NCBI RefSeq assembly: GCF_014284305.1
Contig: NZ_JACOFW010000024.1
Coordinates: forward strand, 1 to 62,627
DNA from: Affinundibacterium seohonense
GTDB taxonomy: Bacteria > Pseudomonadota > Gammaproteobacteria > Burkholderiales > Burkholderiaceae_D
Length of the DNA stretch: 62,627 nucleotides
Direction: 5' to 3'
Part shown: positions 46,392 to 56,452 of the stretch, piece after piece
Layout: each line of letters begins with the position of its first letter
Position numbering within the stretch: position 1 is the stretch's first letter
Translations under genes and position numbers: made by a program
The notes under the pieces: generated by a model
The model's input: only the letters and a program-made list of their open reading frames with translations
Told to the model about the DNA's origin: nothing
Database searches by the model: none

Positions 46392-48090
46392 AGCAACACT
46401 CGAGCCAGAGATAGCAGCACCAGGATTATCAGGCATTCTCCAGACTCCTGGCATGCGCACAATTCTCTTATCGATTGGCGCGGCCATCACAATTGCTGTG
46501 ATGGTTGGCGTATGGATGTGGAGTCAGGCGCCCGACTATCGCGTGCTGTTTTCAAACTTTAATGATAGAGATGGCGGCGCAATAGTCGCCTCTTTACAGC
46601 AATTAAATATCCCTTACAAATACTCCGAAGGTGGTAGCGCCATTCTGGTGCCATCCAATCAAGTTCACGATGCACGCTTGAAACTGGCCTCACAAGGCCT
46701 ACCCAAAGGCGGCAATGTTGGTTTTGAACTAATGGAAAACCAAAAACTAGGTATTTCGCATTTCCTAGAACAAGTTAATTTTCAACGCGCCTTAGAGGGG
46801 GAACTTGCTCGTTCAATTCAGGCAGTATCTGCAGTACAAACTGCAAGGGTCCATTTGGCAATTCCCAAAGCCTCTGTTTTTGTACGAGAACAACAAAAAC
46901 CGACTGCCTCAGTCCTCTTAAATCTATATCCAAGCCGTGTACTTGATCAACAACAGGTTAGTGCCATTTTACATTTAGTCGCCAGCAGCATTCCTGAGCT
47001 ACAAGCAAAAAATGTCACCATCGTGGATCAAAATGGCAATTTACTATCCGATACGAGCAAACAAGTCGCGAACAATAATTTGGATCCTTCACAGCTGAAA
47101 TATGTACAAGAATTTCAACAAGGCATCGTGAAGAAAATTGAGTCCATCATTTCACCTATCGTTGGGATTCAAAATGTACGTGCCGAGGCAACAGCCGATA
47201 TTGATTTTTCTCGTAGCGAACAAGCTGCAGAAACGTATCGCCCAAATTCACCACCAGAGGCGAGCAGCATTCGCAGTCAACAAACTAGCGAAATCTATGG
47301 TAAGCCAGCAGCTCCCTCGGGCACACCTGGCGCGCTCAGCAATCAACCACCAACACCGGCAACAGCGCCAATTACCGGAGGCACGCCCCCTGCTGCCAAT
47401 GGACAGGCAAATGCTGCATCGGCCACAGGCTTGACACAAAAAGACTCGACCATGAATTTTGAAGTCGACAAAACGATACGTTATACGCAACAAGCAATGG
47501 GTGGTTTGAAACGTTTATCCGTTGCGGTCGTAGTCAATTACAAAACTGAAATCGACAAGTCAGGTAAGACGATTACCCGTGCACTAACTGAGATTGAAAA
47601 AACTCAGATCACGGACCTAGCCAGAGAAGCAATGGGATTTAGTAAAGAGCGGGGAGATTCCTTGAATGTGGTCAACAGTCCTTTTGCCCCTCCAGAAAAA
47701 ATTATTGCTGAGGAAATACCGCTTTGGAAGCAAGCGGACGTGCTTCAAGCAGCAAAAGAAATTGGAAAATATCTGATTGGTGGTTTACTGTTACTCTATC
47801 TGTTCTTTGCTTATCTCAAACCCACTTTGAATAAACTAACTGGAAAAGATGAGGAAAAGTTAAAGAAAGAAAAAGAACTCAAACGCCAAGAAGAGGAAGA
47901 GGAAGAAGAAGCCAAACGCCAAGCAGAAGAGGAAGAAGCTGCGGTAGTGAATATTAATACCGAAGCGGAGGAACAGGGCAAACAACAAATGTCTACTTAT
48001 GAAACTAATTTGGAGATGGCAAAACAACTTGCTGCTTCAGATCCAAAAATCGTCGCAAACGTAATTAAATCATGGGTTACCAATGAGTGA
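46375..48090 (+). CDS. fliF: Flagellar MS-ring protein FliF
   Basis: 571-residue inner membrane protein that forms the MS ring, with transmembrane segments at about 29-49 and 470-488. VLFSNFNDRDGGAIVASLQQLNIPY, SHFLEQVNFQRALEGELARSI and AKNVTIVDQNGNLLS are conserved. A Pro/Ala-rich linker (about 300-355) and a highly charged EK-rich stretch after the second membrane helix (about 490-530) are longer than usual. The C-terminal tail AKQLAASDPKIVANVIKSWV binds FliG. Start ATG 46375 has AGGAG seven bases upstream, and the stop overlaps fliG by eight bases. Confidence 0.96.
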   Translation: MATANEATLEPEIAAPGLSGILQTPGMRTILLSIGAAITIAVMVGVWMWSQAPDYRVLFSNFNDRDGGAIVASLQQLNIPYKYSEGGSAILVPSNQVHDARLKLASQGLPKGGNVGFELMENQKLGISHFLEQVNFQRALEGELARSIQAVSAVQTARVHLAIPKASVFVREQQKPTASVLLNLYPSRVLDQQQVSAILHLVASSIPELQAKNVTIVDQNGNLLSDTSKQVANNNLDPSQLKYVQEFQQGIVKKIESIISPIVGIQNVRAEATADIDFSRSEQAAETYRPNSPPEASSIRSQQTSEIYGKPAAPSGTPGALSNQPPTPATAPITGGTPPAANGQANAASATGLTQKDSTMNFEVDKTIRYTQQAMGGLKRLSVAVVVNYKTEIDKSGKTITRALTEIEKTQITDLAREAMGFSKERGDSLNVVNSPFAPPEKIIAEEIPLWKQADVLQAAKEIGKYLIGGLLLLYLFFAYLKPTLNKLTGKDEEKLKKEKELKRQEEEEEEEAKRQAEEEEAAVVNINTEAEEQGKQQMSTYETNLEMAKQLAASDPKIVANVIKSWVTNE

Positions 48091-49078
48091 AGACGGCATA
48101 CAAAAAGCAGCAACATTAATGCTCGCACTTGGCGAGGATGGCGCTGCTGAGGTGATGAAGCACCTCGGACCTCGCGAAGTTCAAAAGATCGGTGCAGCAA
48201 TGGCGACCATCGGTGCGATTCCACACGAAGCCATTGCCAAAGTACTCGAAGAATTCAAATCCGAGGCGGATCTGAGCTCATCCGTCGGGTTGGATTCTGA
48301 TGAGTACATTCGCAACGTGTTAACGAAAGCTTTAGGTGACGATAAAGCATCATCACTACTCAATCGCATTTTGGGTGGCAAAGATGCCAGTGGAATCGAA
48401 AGCTTGAAATGGATGGATTCTGCCTCCGTTGCCGAATTAATCAAGAACGAACATCCACAAATTATCGCAACAATTCTGGTGCATTTAGAAAGTGACCAGG
48501 CCAGCGAAATCTTAAATCACTTCAGTGAACGTCTGCGCAATGATGCGGTACTCCGCATTGCCACTTTAGATGGTATTCAACCCACCGCACTGCGTGAGCT
48601 GAACGATGTACTGACTAAACTGTTGACTGGTAACGAAAGTTTGAAGAAAAAATCGATTGGTGGCGTGCGCGCTGCAGCTGAAATTCTCAACTTTATGAGT
48701 GGTGAGAACGAGGCATCCATCATGGAAAATCTACGTAAGTATGATGGTGACATGGCTGAAAAAATCATGGACGAAATGTTCGTCTTTGATAATATTCTTG
48801 AAATTGATGACCGCGGCATCCAACTCCTATTGCGTGAAGTTCAGTCCGACTCACTGATCATTGCACTGAAAGGTGCCAATGCCGATATGCGCGAAAAGAT
48901 TTTCAAAAATATGTCGCAACGTGCGGCTGAAATGATGCGTGAAGATCTCGAATCTAAAGGACCAGTTCGCCTATCTGAAGTTGAAGCGCAGCAAAAACAA
49001 ATTCTCCTGATCGTTCGCCGCTTGGCAGATGAGGGACAAATCATGTTGGGTGCAAAAGGTGAGGATGCCTATGTCTAA
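48083..49078 (+). CDS. fliG: Flagellar motor switch protein FliG
   Basis: 331-residue C-ring protein that meets the stators. The N-terminal FliF-binding part (MLALGEDGAAEVMKHL), the middle EHPQIIATILVHLESDQASEIL and the C-terminal MFVFDNILEIDDRGIQLLLREV with its charged torque residues are all conserved. It overlaps fliF by eight bases and fliH by eight. Confidence 0.96.
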   Translation: MSEDGIQKAATLMLALGEDGAAEVMKHLGPREVQKIGAAMATIGAIPHEAIAKVLEEFKSEADLSSSVGLDSDEYIRNVLTKALGDDKASSLLNRILGGKDASGIESLKWMDSASVAELIKNEHPQIIATILVHLESDQASEILNHFSERLRNDAVLRIATLDGIQPTALRELNDVLTKLLTGNESLKKKSIGGVRAAAEILNFMSGENEASIMENLRKYDGDMAEKIMDEMFVFDNILEIDDRGIQLLLREVQSDSLIIALKGANADMREKIFKNMSQRAAEMMREDLESKGPVRLSEVEAQQKQILLIVRRLADEGQIMLGAKGEDAYV

Positions 49079-49748
49079 CGCCCTTTCCAAAGGACAACAA
49101 ACAGCATTTCAGCGCTGGGAAATGGCATCCTTTGGTGACGAGCGTCCAGCCCAATTGGAACGCGTTGCGGAAGCGGTCAAAGTCAGCGAGACAGAAATCG
49201 CCGCCATCAAGGAGCAGGCACGAAACGAAGCGTACACCACAGCGTATAAAGAAGCCTACGCGCTGGGCTATCAGGAGGGTCAGGACGCAGGTTCGGCCGA
49301 AATGCAAATCAAAATCAAAGACGCCCTAGCTGGCATCGAATCAATCCAACACAACTTTCGACAGCAACTGACTCAAGCTCACGAAGATATCGGTCAAGAT
49401 CTGTTGACATTGGCAGTCGATTTAGCCGGTGCAATGACCAAGCATCAATTTGAGCACCATGCCGAGGCGATTATGGAAATCGTCAAAGAATCGATCGAAA
49501 TGCTGCCAGCGATTCATCAACCAGCACAGATATTTTTACATCCAGACGACTTAAATCTCATCAGAGAATTCATGGGAAGTAGTTTGGAACAAGATGGCTG
49601 GCGTTTGTTTGGCGACAAGCACTTAACCCGAGGCGGGTGCCGAATCGAAACGGCACAAAATTTGATTGATGCCACCTACGAAACTCGCTGGGCTCGCCTG
49701 ACCGAGACACTGTCGAGTATGAGCTCCACCTCAAATCATCATCTATGA
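49071..49748 (+). CDS. fliH: Flagellar export ATPase regulator FliH
   Basis: 225-residue stator-like regulator of FliI. An extended helical N-terminal half leads to a C-terminal domain with [18 protein letters not shown] and a vacuolar E-subunit-like fold. The repeat [23 protein letters not shown] is the GxxxG-like pattern typical of FliH. ATG 49071 is preferred because GGTGAGG lies six bases upstream; ATG 49065 is also in frame. The frame overlaps fliG by eight bases and fliI by four. Confidence 0.9.
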   Translation: MSNALSKGQQTAFQRWEMASFGDERPAQLERVAEAVKVSETEIAAIKEQARNEAYTTAYKEAYALGYQEGQDAGSAEMQIKIKDALAGIESIQHNFRQQLTQAHEDIGQDLLTLAVDLAGAMTKHQFEHHAEAIMEIVKESIEMLPAIHQPAQIFLHPDDLNLIREFMGSSLEQDGWRLFGDKHLTRGGCRIETAQNLIDATYETRWARLTETLSSMSSTSNHHL

Positions 49749-51136
49749 ACGACGGATTTTCGCCACAACGTTGGAAAGAACAATTTGCGGCTAGTGCAAA
49801 ATCGCTCTCCCATGTTCAGAGCGAGAACGTCTCCGGTCGCATCGTCAAAGTCACTGGTTTGGTCATGGAAGCGGTTGGCATTAAGCTTCCCGTCGGTAGC
49901 GCCTGCGTGATTCAATTACAAAATGGGGTAAAGATCGAAGCGGAAGTGGTTGGCTTTGATGGCGATCGCTTATTTTTGATGCCGCAGAGCGATTTGGAAG
50001 GCGTGATCCCTGGCGCGCCAGTATTTCCTGTGCAGGCCCCAGTAAGCGCCGATGAACAGGGCAAACATAGACGCAGTGCAGATAGGACCAAACACCTTCC
50101 CGTTGGAGAAGAGTTATTAGGTCGAGTACTTGACGCCAATGGTCGGCCTTTGGATGCCCTTGGCCCTTTAGTTTGCCGCGCCACTGCCCCACTTGGCGCG
50201 CGTATCTACAATCCATTATCACGCGCCCCTATCAAAGAAAAACTCGACGTTGGCGTGCGCGCCATTAATAGCATGTTGACCGTAGGACGTGGTCAACGCT
50301 TGGGTCTATTTGCTGGCTCGGGTGTGGGTAAAAGTGTATTACTCGGCATGATGGCTCGCTACACCACGGCGGATGTTATCGTGGTTGGACTCATCGGCGA
50401 ACGGGGTCGCGAAGTTAAAGAATTTATTGAAGAAATATTAGGTGAAGAAGGCCTTGCCCGGGCAGTAGTCGTGGCGGCTCCGGCCGATGCGCCACCTTTG
50501 ATGCGTATGCAAGGTGCCGCCTATGCAACCACGATTGCAGAATATTTCCGTGATCAGGATAAGAACGTGCTGTTGATCATGGACTCACTGACGCGTTATG
50601 CCATGGCACAAAGGGAAATTGCTTTAGCGATTGGCGAGCCACCTGCCACCAAAGGGTATCCACCTTCCGTATTTGCCAAGCTACCGATTCTGGTGGAACG
50701 GGCTGGCAATGGTCGGCTTGGCGGCGGCTCTATCACCGCTTTTTATACAGTATTAACTGAAGGCGACGATCAACAAGATCCGATTGCCGATGCGGCGCGC
50801 GCGATTCTTGACGGCCATATCGTATTAAACCGCACGCTAGCAGAAAGTGGACATTATCCGGCGATTGACATTGAACAGTCTATCAGCCGCGCTATGCATG
50901 GAATTACCTCGGTCGATCATCAGCGGCTCTCGCGGAAATTAAAACAACTGTACTCCCGCTATGAGCGTAGTCGTGATTTGATCAATGTCGGTGCTTATTC
51001 AGCGGGTTCTGATCCAATACTGGATGAAGCGATTCGAAAATATCCGCAAATTCAAGCATTTTTGCAACAAGAAATCACAGAAAAGTCGAGCATAAGCGAG
51101 AGCTTAGCGGGACTTTCAGCTCTATTCGACGTTTAG
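49745..51136 (+). CDS. fliI: Flagellum-specific ATPase FliI
   Basis: 463-residue export ATPase related to the F1 beta subunit. The P-loop [14 protein letters not shown] (about 186-199), [14 protein letters not shown] and the Walker [17 protein letters not shown] are present. It works with FliH and FliJ at the base of the export gate. ATG 49745 overlaps the fliH stop by four bases (ATGA). Confidence 0.96.
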   Translation: MNDGFSPQRWKEQFAASAKSLSHVQSENVSGRIVKVTGLVMEAVGIKLPVGSACVIQLQNGVKIEAEVVGFDGDRLFLMPQSDLEGVIPGAPVFPVQAPVSADEQGKHRRSADRTKHLPVGEELLGRVLDANGRPLDALGPLVCRATAPLGARIYNPLSRAPIKEKLDVGVRAINSMLTVGRGQRLGLFAGSGVGKSVLLGMMARYTTADVIVVGLIGERGREVKEFIEEILGEEGLARAVVVAAPADAPPLMRMQGAAYATTIAEYFRDQDKNVLLIMDSLTRYAMAQREIALAIGEPPATKGYPPSVFAKLPILVERAGNGRLGGGSITAFYTVLTEGDDQQDPIADAARAILDGHIVLNRTLAESGHYPAIDIEQSISRAMHGITSVDHQRLSRKLKQLYSRYERSRDLINVGAYSAGSDPILDEAIRKYPQIQAFLQQEITEKSSISESLAGLSALFDV

Positions 51137-51281
51137 AAAAAATGACTTAGTTGTAAGATAGACGCGAGAATAAAATAAAAGAATAAAAACATGAGAAATG
51201 TCGTTAGTTTGGCTCGGCGCTAACATCCACGCACGAGTGATTTTGTGTAATTCTTGAATATCAGTGTGAATTGAGAACACC

Positions 51282-51719
51282 ATGACAACATCTGCACTAA
51301 CGACTTTGATAGAGTTAGCAGAAAACGATGTCGATAATGCGGCAAAAAATCTGGGACGTGCGATTAAAGCTAAAGACGATGCCAACGAACAGTTAAATTT
51401 ATTAAATCAATATCGCGCCGACTATGTCATTCGATTTCAAAACAATGCACAACAAGGTTTAAATGTCAGTCAATTCACCAATTTTCAAGGTTTTATCGGC
51501 AAACTTGATCAAGCAATCGACGGGCAACAGCGCCTGGTAGCAGATGCAGAATATAAGATAGAAATTGCGAAAAAAGTCTGGCAAGAATGTGAAAAAAAAC
51601 GTTTATCGTATAAAACTTTAATCGACAGAAACGCTGCCGCTGAAGTTAAGAAAGAAAATAAACGAGATCAAAAACAAACTGACGAGCGTGCGGGTCGCAC
51701 CTTGTTCTACAAAAAATAA
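51282..51719 (+). CDS. fliJ: Flagellar export protein FliJ
   Basis: 145-residue coiled-coil protein (long helices about 5-45 and 70-135) that links FliI to FlhA. Family features: LTTLIELAENDVDNAAKNLG and AEYKIEIAKKVWQECEKKRLSYKTLIDR (in outline). It follows fliI by 145 bases and precedes fliK by 30, with weak internal spacing compared with the rest of the unit. Confidence 0.9.
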   Translation: MTTSALTTLIELAENDVDNAAKNLGRAIKAKDDANEQLNLLNQYRADYVIRFQNNAQQGLNVSQFTNFQGFIGKLDQAIDGQQRLVADAEYKIEIAKKVWQECEKKRLSYKTLIDRNAAAEVKKENKRDQKQTDERAGRTLFYKK

Positions 51720-51749
51720 ATGCAATAACTTAATCGTGTAGGTGTCAAA

Positions 51750-53738
51750 ATGACTAATTCGCAATCGATCACACCCGCCTTACCCGTACTGAACGCCACA
51801 AAAACAAACCCGCCGCCTAGTGAAATGAAGGCGAGTAATACGTTCAATCAAGTATTTAAAAATGAGATTGCAAGCAAAACTAAAAAAAGTTTTGTGGAAC
51901 CACCGAAAACGACTATTTCGAATCCAAATAAATCCCACACATCGACCGCGACAAACTCAATAAAAGTTAACAACACGGAGTCTCAAGGTCGTAATGAGGA
52001 AAGAATAGATGACGACGAGTCCAATCGAAACGATACAGCACTGGGTACCTTAAATGATACCGCTGCATTGCTTAATTTCGTTAATAACATCAATACATTC
52101 ACGCAACCAAACAACGCTGGTACGGAACAAGATAGCGCTGCACTCGATGCTGGCAAAGGAACAGCAGCGTTCACCGCTACACCGATATTAGATATGAATT
52201 TCAACGCCGATGCGACTAACTTAGCGGCAAGTACAAAACCGTATGCAGCAAGCCAAGAATTACTGAACGGCGCACCACAAGAAGTGTCAACGAACACCGA
52301 GCTAAACCATATGATAGAAATGGCTCTGGGCGCTCAAAGCGAAAACACTAATGCGCCAATTGCAGCAACGCCATCGACGTCCGCAACTGTAATTCCAATG
52401 GCAGTCAACCAAGCGCCACCAACGAATCCATCGACACCAAATGATCAAACTTTGATCGAAGCCGATGTCGCCATCGCATCCAAGGCACAGGTGAATGCTG
52501 ATAGCAAAAGACTTACAGACACACCTCAAACCGGCAGCGCCAATCTCAATGACACAAACCGTGTTACCGAAATAAAAATGCCTGTAACAACATTGTCGAC
52601 CAACAATAAAACGTCCACAATCGTCAGTGAACTCAGTGGTGACAGGCTGCCAGCAGCAGAAGCGGCAAGCAATGCCACAACAAATGTGGCAAATGATCCT
52701 GCAATGTCTAACCAAGGTGGCCCAACAGCAACGATTGATATTGTGGATGTCAGTTCAAACCTAGAGACAATCAGCGCAGCCGCCACAGCGAATCTAAACG
52801 CCGTAGAAAAATCTGTAATGCAAGTCACCGATAGCCGAAGTCAAGAAGTACAGAATAGTTTCAATTTAAGCCAAACCATCCCGGTAGCGAAAATGCCTGG
52901 AGTCTCAGCCGCCCCAAGCACAAAACCTGAGATGACTTTAGCCGCATCGGCGAGGACAGATACAACTGTCAGCTCTGCGAAAACACTTGACGTTAATCAT
53001 GCGACGGTAACACCAGCAGTGAATCCGGCAACACCACAAGTGAGTGAGAAAAATACCACAACAAATCTGCGTCCAGATCATGCGGATCTCAGCTTATCTG
53101 GAGTCGGAACGAATGCCCTATTTTCAGACAAACTGAGTGCCCAATTTTCACAAGTACAGCAAGAGCAGAACGTGTTGCAAAAGTCGGAAGCCATTGACGA
53201 GTTTGCGATCAGTGCAGCGAAACCCGAAGTAATAGCAGCGCCACCAGCAATCCAAACAGTGATGGCCGCGGCTAGTAGTTTGGCGACCGAGCATATCAGT
53301 GCGCGATTCGGCACAAAAGCCTGGGATCAAGCAATCGGCCAAAAAATTGTTTGGATGGTTGCAGGTGGAGAGCAGACTGCCCAGCTCACACTCAATCCGC
53401 CTGATTTGGGGCCGGTTCAGGTCGTGCTCAGCATCAGCGATAGTTTTGTAGATGCCAGTTTTGTGTCATCGCATCTTGACGTGCGAGAAGCAATTGAAGC
53501 TGCAGCGCCGAAGTTACGCGAAATGATGGATAACGCAGGAATTTCTTTATCAGGCTTCTCAGTGAGTGCAGACTCTGCACAATCAGGAAATGCGTTCAGC
53601 CCAGACAAATCTCAACAAAGTGCCAGCTCTCAGCTAAGAAATGCGAATAAAGTTGACGCGACGGTAGAGAACACAACTCAAAACATGCCGACATCACGTC
53701 CATCACAAGCGCAAGGCTTAGTCGACACATTCGCTTGA
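51750..53738 (+). CDS. fliK: Flagellar hook-length control protein FliK
   Basis: 662-residue secreted ruler protein. The first 500 residues are Thr/Asn/Ala/Pro-rich and poorly ordered, as expected for the ruler part. The C-terminal FliK domain (about 525-625) has GEQTAQLTLNPPDLGPVQVVLSI and FVDASFVSSHLDVREAIEAAAPKLREMM (in outline), the part that contacts FlhB and switches export to filament substrates. It is at the usual place after fliJ. The FliK-like protein at 43-44.7 kb is a distinct second member. Confidence 0.94.
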   Translation: MTNSQSITPALPVLNATKTNPPPSEMKASNTFNQVFKNEIASKTKKSFVEPPKTTISNPNKSHTSTATNSIKVNNTESQGRNEERIDDDESNRNDTALGTLNDTAALLNFVNNINTFTQPNNAGTEQDSAALDAGKGTAAFTATPILDMNFNADATNLAASTKPYAASQELLNGAPQEVSTNTELNHMIEMALGAQSENTNAPIAATPSTSATVIPMAVNQAPPTNPSTPNDQTLIEADVAIASKAQVNADSKRLTDTPQTGSANLNDTNRVTEIKMPVTTLSTNNKTSTIVSELSGDRLPAAEAASNATTNVANDPAMSNQGGPTATIDIVDVSSNLETISAAATANLNAVEKSVMQVTDSRSQEVQNSFNLSQTIPVAKMPGVSAAPSTKPEMTLAASARTDTTVSSAKTLDVNHATVTPAVNPATPQVSEKNTTTNLRPDHADLSLSGVGTNALFSDKLSAQFSQVQQEQNVLQKSEAIDEFAISAAKPEVIAAPPAIQTVMAAASSLATEHISARFGTKAWDQAIGQKIVWMVAGGEQTAQLTLNPPDLGPVQVVLSISDSFVDASFVSSHLDVREAIEAAAPKLREMMDNAGISLSGFSVSADSAQSGNAFSPDKSQQSASSQLRNANKVDATVENTTQNMPTSRPSQAQGLVDTFA

Positions 53739-53791
53739 ACAAGGCCGTCGCCTTCACAGCAAGCACTCAGATAACGGCAATATTGTTGTCG

Positions 53792-53826
53792 AAGCGTGAT
53801 GAAATCAGTCGTTTTTCATCACGCTT
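53792..53826 (+). terminator. Hairpin after fliK, probable terminator
   Basis: AAGCGTGATGAA (53792-53803) pairs with TTCATCACGCTT (53815-53826) across an 11-base loop. Only a poor T-run follows (gttgcttt), so termination may be partial or rely on Rho. Confidence 0.6.
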
Positions 53827-53860
53827 GTTGCTTTGCGGTCTACACAAGCAAAAACGATAC

Positions 53861-53866
53861 TATAAT
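53861..53866 (+). promoter_or_regulatory. TATAAT box upstream of fliL
   Basis: A perfect -10 hexamer, 235 bases before fliL. At the expected -35 distance there is no match to TTGACA, so an activator would be needed if this is a promoter. Confidence 0.35.
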
Positions 53867-53961
53867 TGAACGCGTGAAAAATTCCTTTGTGAAACTTTAA
53901 TGACGTAATCGATGTAAGATTCGCCAATCAAACGTCGTAAAGTTTAGCAATAATATTTCAC

Positions 53962-53998
53962 CTACTTATGTCGTCCAACGTGACATCTGCATAAGTAG
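53962..53998. repeat. Perfect inverted repeat in the fliL leader
   Basis: CTACTTATG (53962-53970) and CATAAGTAG (53990-53998) are separated by 19 bases. It could be an operator or an RNA hairpin in the leader of the fliL-R transcript. Confidence 0.6.
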
Positions 53999-54100
53999 AG
54001 TTAAGCGACAAATCCCATTCTTATTTGAAGATCAAATTCAACCAAAATGCGGGATAATTTCTTCAATCGAAGCAAAACTTAAAATCGGTGAGAACTGAAT

Positions 54101-54595
54101 ATGTCAAAAGCACCTTCAAAACCAAAAGAAGAAGCGACTGGGCCGGCTGGTAAATCCAAAAAGAAGCTGATTTTGATCATCGTTGCTGCGGTCGTCCTTT
54201 TAGGCGCGGCTGGTGGTGGAGCAATGTTCTTTATGTCTGGCAAGAAAGCGCCAAAAGAACATAAGGAAGAAGTGGCCAAAGCGCCCGTCTTTTTACCGTT
54301 AGAACCTTTCGTGGTGAATTTGCAATCAGAAATAGGTGAAAAATATTTACAGGTGAACATGACTTTACAACTTCCCGATGACGAACAAGTTAATTTAATC
54401 AAAGCCAATTTACCTCAAGTCAAAAGCCGTTTGATTATGTTACTGTCAAGTAAAGATGCCGAAGGTTTGTTAACGCCAGAAGGCAAAGAGGTATTGGTCA
54501 ATGAAATCACTGAACAGATCAACTTACCGTTCACCCCCAAGGGTCCGTCACAAAAAGTCAGTGGCGTTTTCTTCACTTCATTTGTTGTTCAATAA
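54101..54595 (+). CDS. fliL: Flagellar basal body-associated protein FliL
   Basis: 164-residue inner membrane protein with one transmembrane helix (about 23-44, LILIIVAAVVLLGAAGGGAM) and a periplasmic domain, FVVNLQSEIGEKYLQVNMTLQL and INLPFTPKGPSQKVSGVFFTSFVVQ. FliL sits near the stators and stabilises them. It begins the fliLMNOPQR unit, five bases before fliM. Confidence 0.94.
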   Translation: MSKAPSKPKEEATGPAGKSKKKLILIIVAAVVLLGAAGGGAMFFMSGKKAPKEHKEEVAKAPVFLPLEPFVVNLQSEIGEKYLQVNMTLQLPDDEQVNLIKANLPQVKSRLIMLLSSKDAEGLLTPEGKEVLVNEITEQINLPFTPKGPSQKVSGVFFTSFVVQ

Positions 54596-54600
54596 TAATT

Positions 54601-55602
54601 GTGTCTGATAATTTTCTATCACAGGAAGAAGTCGATGCCCTATTAAAGGGCGTGACTGGCGATCAAGACGACTTGGAGTCGCTTGAAGATACCTCGGGTG
54701 TCCGTCCCTACAATTTGGCTACCCAAGAACGAATTGTTCGTGGCCGTATGCCAACGTTGGAAATTATCAACGAACGTTTCGCACGCTTGTTACGTATTGG
54801 TTTATTTAACTTTTTACGCCGTAGCGCAGAGGTTTCAGTCGGCACGGTCAAAGTTTCGAAATATAGTGAGTTCATTCGTAATCTGGTAGTTCCGACCAAT
54901 TTGAATCTAACTCACATGAAACCACTCCGAGGCACGTCTCTCATTGTGCTAGATCCGGGTTTAGTGTTTTTGCTGGTGGATAATTTGTTTGGTGGCGATG
55001 GCCGATTTCATACGCGGGTCGAGGGCCGTGATTTCACCCAAACAGAACAGAGAATTATTCAGAGAATTTTAGAAATCATTTACGAGACGTATGCAAAATC
55101 CTGGGAGCCTGTCTACCCAGTGCAATTCGAATATATTCGCTCTGAAATGAATACCCAGTTTGCGAATATCGCTACGCCAAATGAAGTCGTGGTGTCAACC
55201 ACCTTCACGATAGAACTTGGTCCCGTCAGTGGTGAAATGCATATGTGCATGCCCTACTCGATGATAGAACCGATTCGTGATTTATTGACCAGTAGTCTGC
55301 AAGGGGAAACACTGGAAATTGACAAGCGCTGGGTCCGATTAATGACGCAGCAAATCCAAATTGCCGAGGTCGAAATCGTCGCTGACTTAGGTTCTGCCAA
55401 AGTAACGCTGGGCGATATTTTGAATATGAAAGTCGGCGACGTGATACCAATCTCGGTGCCTGAAATCGTCTCGGCAAAGGTCGACGGCACGCCAGTCATG
55501 GAATGTAAATACGGCGTATTCAATGGACAATACGCCTTACGCGTAGACAAGATGCTAGGTTCGAGCGTCAATGAAATAGCACATGGAGAAAATAATGGAT
55601 GA
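54601..55602 (+). CDS. fliM: Flagellar motor switch protein FliM
   Basis: 333-residue C-ring protein that binds phospho-CheY and sets rotation direction. The N-terminal CheY-binding peptide DNFLSQEEVDALLKGV is followed by the CheC-like middle domain (GGDGRFHTRVEGRDFTQTEQRI, MPYSMIEPIRDLL) and the SpoA-like C-terminal domain. The start is GTG 54601, close behind the fliL stop; it has no clear ribosome site, so coupling is likely. The stop overlaps fliN by eight bases. Confidence 0.96.
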   Translation: MSDNFLSQEEVDALLKGVTGDQDDLESLEDTSGVRPYNLATQERIVRGRMPTLEIINERFARLLRIGLFNFLRRSAEVSVGTVKVSKYSEFIRNLVVPTNLNLTHMKPLRGTSLIVLDPGLVFLLVDNLFGGDGRFHTRVEGRDFTQTEQRIIQRILEIIYETYAKSWEPVYPVQFEYIRSEMNTQFANIATPNEVVVSTTFTIELGPVSGEMHMCMPYSMIEPIRDLLTSSLQGETLEIDKRWVRLMTQQIQIAEVEIVADLGSAKVTLGDILNMKVGDVIPISVPEIVSAKVDGTPVMECKYGVFNGQYALRVDKMLGSSVNEIAHGENNG

Positions 55603-56023
55603 AAATGACAGCCCTATTAGCGAAGATGATTGGGGTGCTGCGATTGCCGAACAGGAGAAGGCCGATGCAGAAGCCGCAGCACGTGCCGCAGCTGGACCTG
55701 CGACGCAATCAAGCGCAGGAATCTTTCCAGAGTTTGGCAAAAGCCCACAAACACAAACACACAATGACATTGATTTCATACTCGACATCCCTGTTCAGTT
55801 AACTGTCGAATTGGGTCGAACCAAGATTGCGATCAAAAATTTGCTGCAATTGGCACAAGGTTCCGTCGTGGAGCTTGATGGCCTCGCTGGGGAACCTATG
55901 GATGTGTTGGTAAACGGATGCCTGATCGCCCAAGGTGAGGTGGTGGTCGTCAATGACAAATTCGGTATTCGTTTGACCGATATCGTGACTCCTGCCGAAC
56001 GCATCCGCAAACTCAATAAATAA
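55595..56023 (+). CDS. fliN: Flagellar motor switch protein FliN
   Basis: 142-residue C-ring protein. A 65-residue acidic, Ala-rich N-terminus precedes the SpoA domain with DIPVQLTVELGRTKIAIKNLLQLAQGSVVELD and NDKFGIRLTDIV. Start ATG 55595 is preferred because GGAGAA lies just upstream; it overlaps fliM by eight bases. Its last base is the first base of fliO (TAATG). Confidence 0.95.
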   Translation: MDENDSPISEDDWGAAIAEQEKADAEAAARAAAGPATQSSAGIFPEFGKSPQTQTHNDIDFILDIPVQLTVELGRTKIAIKNLLQLAQGSVVELDGLAGEPMDVLVNGCLIAQGEVVVVNDKFGIRLTDIVTPAERIRKLNK

Positions 56024-56445
56024 TGACCAATTTAATTCGATACTTTTGCTTGGCGCTGATGCTACCAACATCGGCGTATGCCCAAGCTAACGCTGTCAGC
56101 CCTAGCACAGGTTTACTACAGATTTTTTTAGCTTTGGTTGTCGTCATCGGCATCATGCTGTTACTGGCATGGTTGGTAAAACGAGTCGGTCCAATTGCCA
56201 GCGGTCACAAGCTACCAGTCAAGGTAATCGGTGGCATCAGTATCGGCAATCGTGAGCGGGTTATGGTCATCGAAGTTGCGGATCAATGGCTGGTTTTGGG
56301 CGTGACTGCTCAACAGATTAATACGCTAGCCAGTATGCCAAAACAGGAACTACCCGATACGGACCACAACGCTATCACCGCCACCGCTCCATTCGCAGAC
56401 TGGCTGAAGAAAACCCTGGAAAAGCGCAATACACCACAGAACTAA
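56023..56445 (+). CDS. fliO: Flagellar biosynthesis protein FliO
   Basis: 140-residue membrane protein with an N-terminal signal-like segment (about 1-20) and a transmembrane helix (about 30-50, IFLALVVVIGIMLLLAWLV). GGISIGNRERVMVIEVADQWLVLGVT is the FliO cytoplasmic motif. FliO helps assemble the FliP ring. It overlaps fliN by one base. Confidence 0.92.
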   Translation: MTNLIRYFCLALMLPTSAYAQANAVSPSTGLLQIFLALVVVIGIMLLLAWLVKRVGPIASGHKLPVKVIGGISIGNRERVMVIEVADQWLVLGVTAQQINTLASMPKQELPDTDHNAITATAPFADWLKKTLEKRNTPQN

Positions 56446-56452
56446 GTAGCTT

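Larger units (their letters stand above)
53739..54100. other. fliK-fliL intergenic region
   Basis: About 360 bases without a gene. It contains a hairpin (53792-53826), a TATAAT box without a good -35 (53861-53866), a perfect 9-bp inverted repeat (53962-53998), and an AT-rich leader before fliL. It divides the fliF-K and fliL-R units. Confidence 0.6.
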
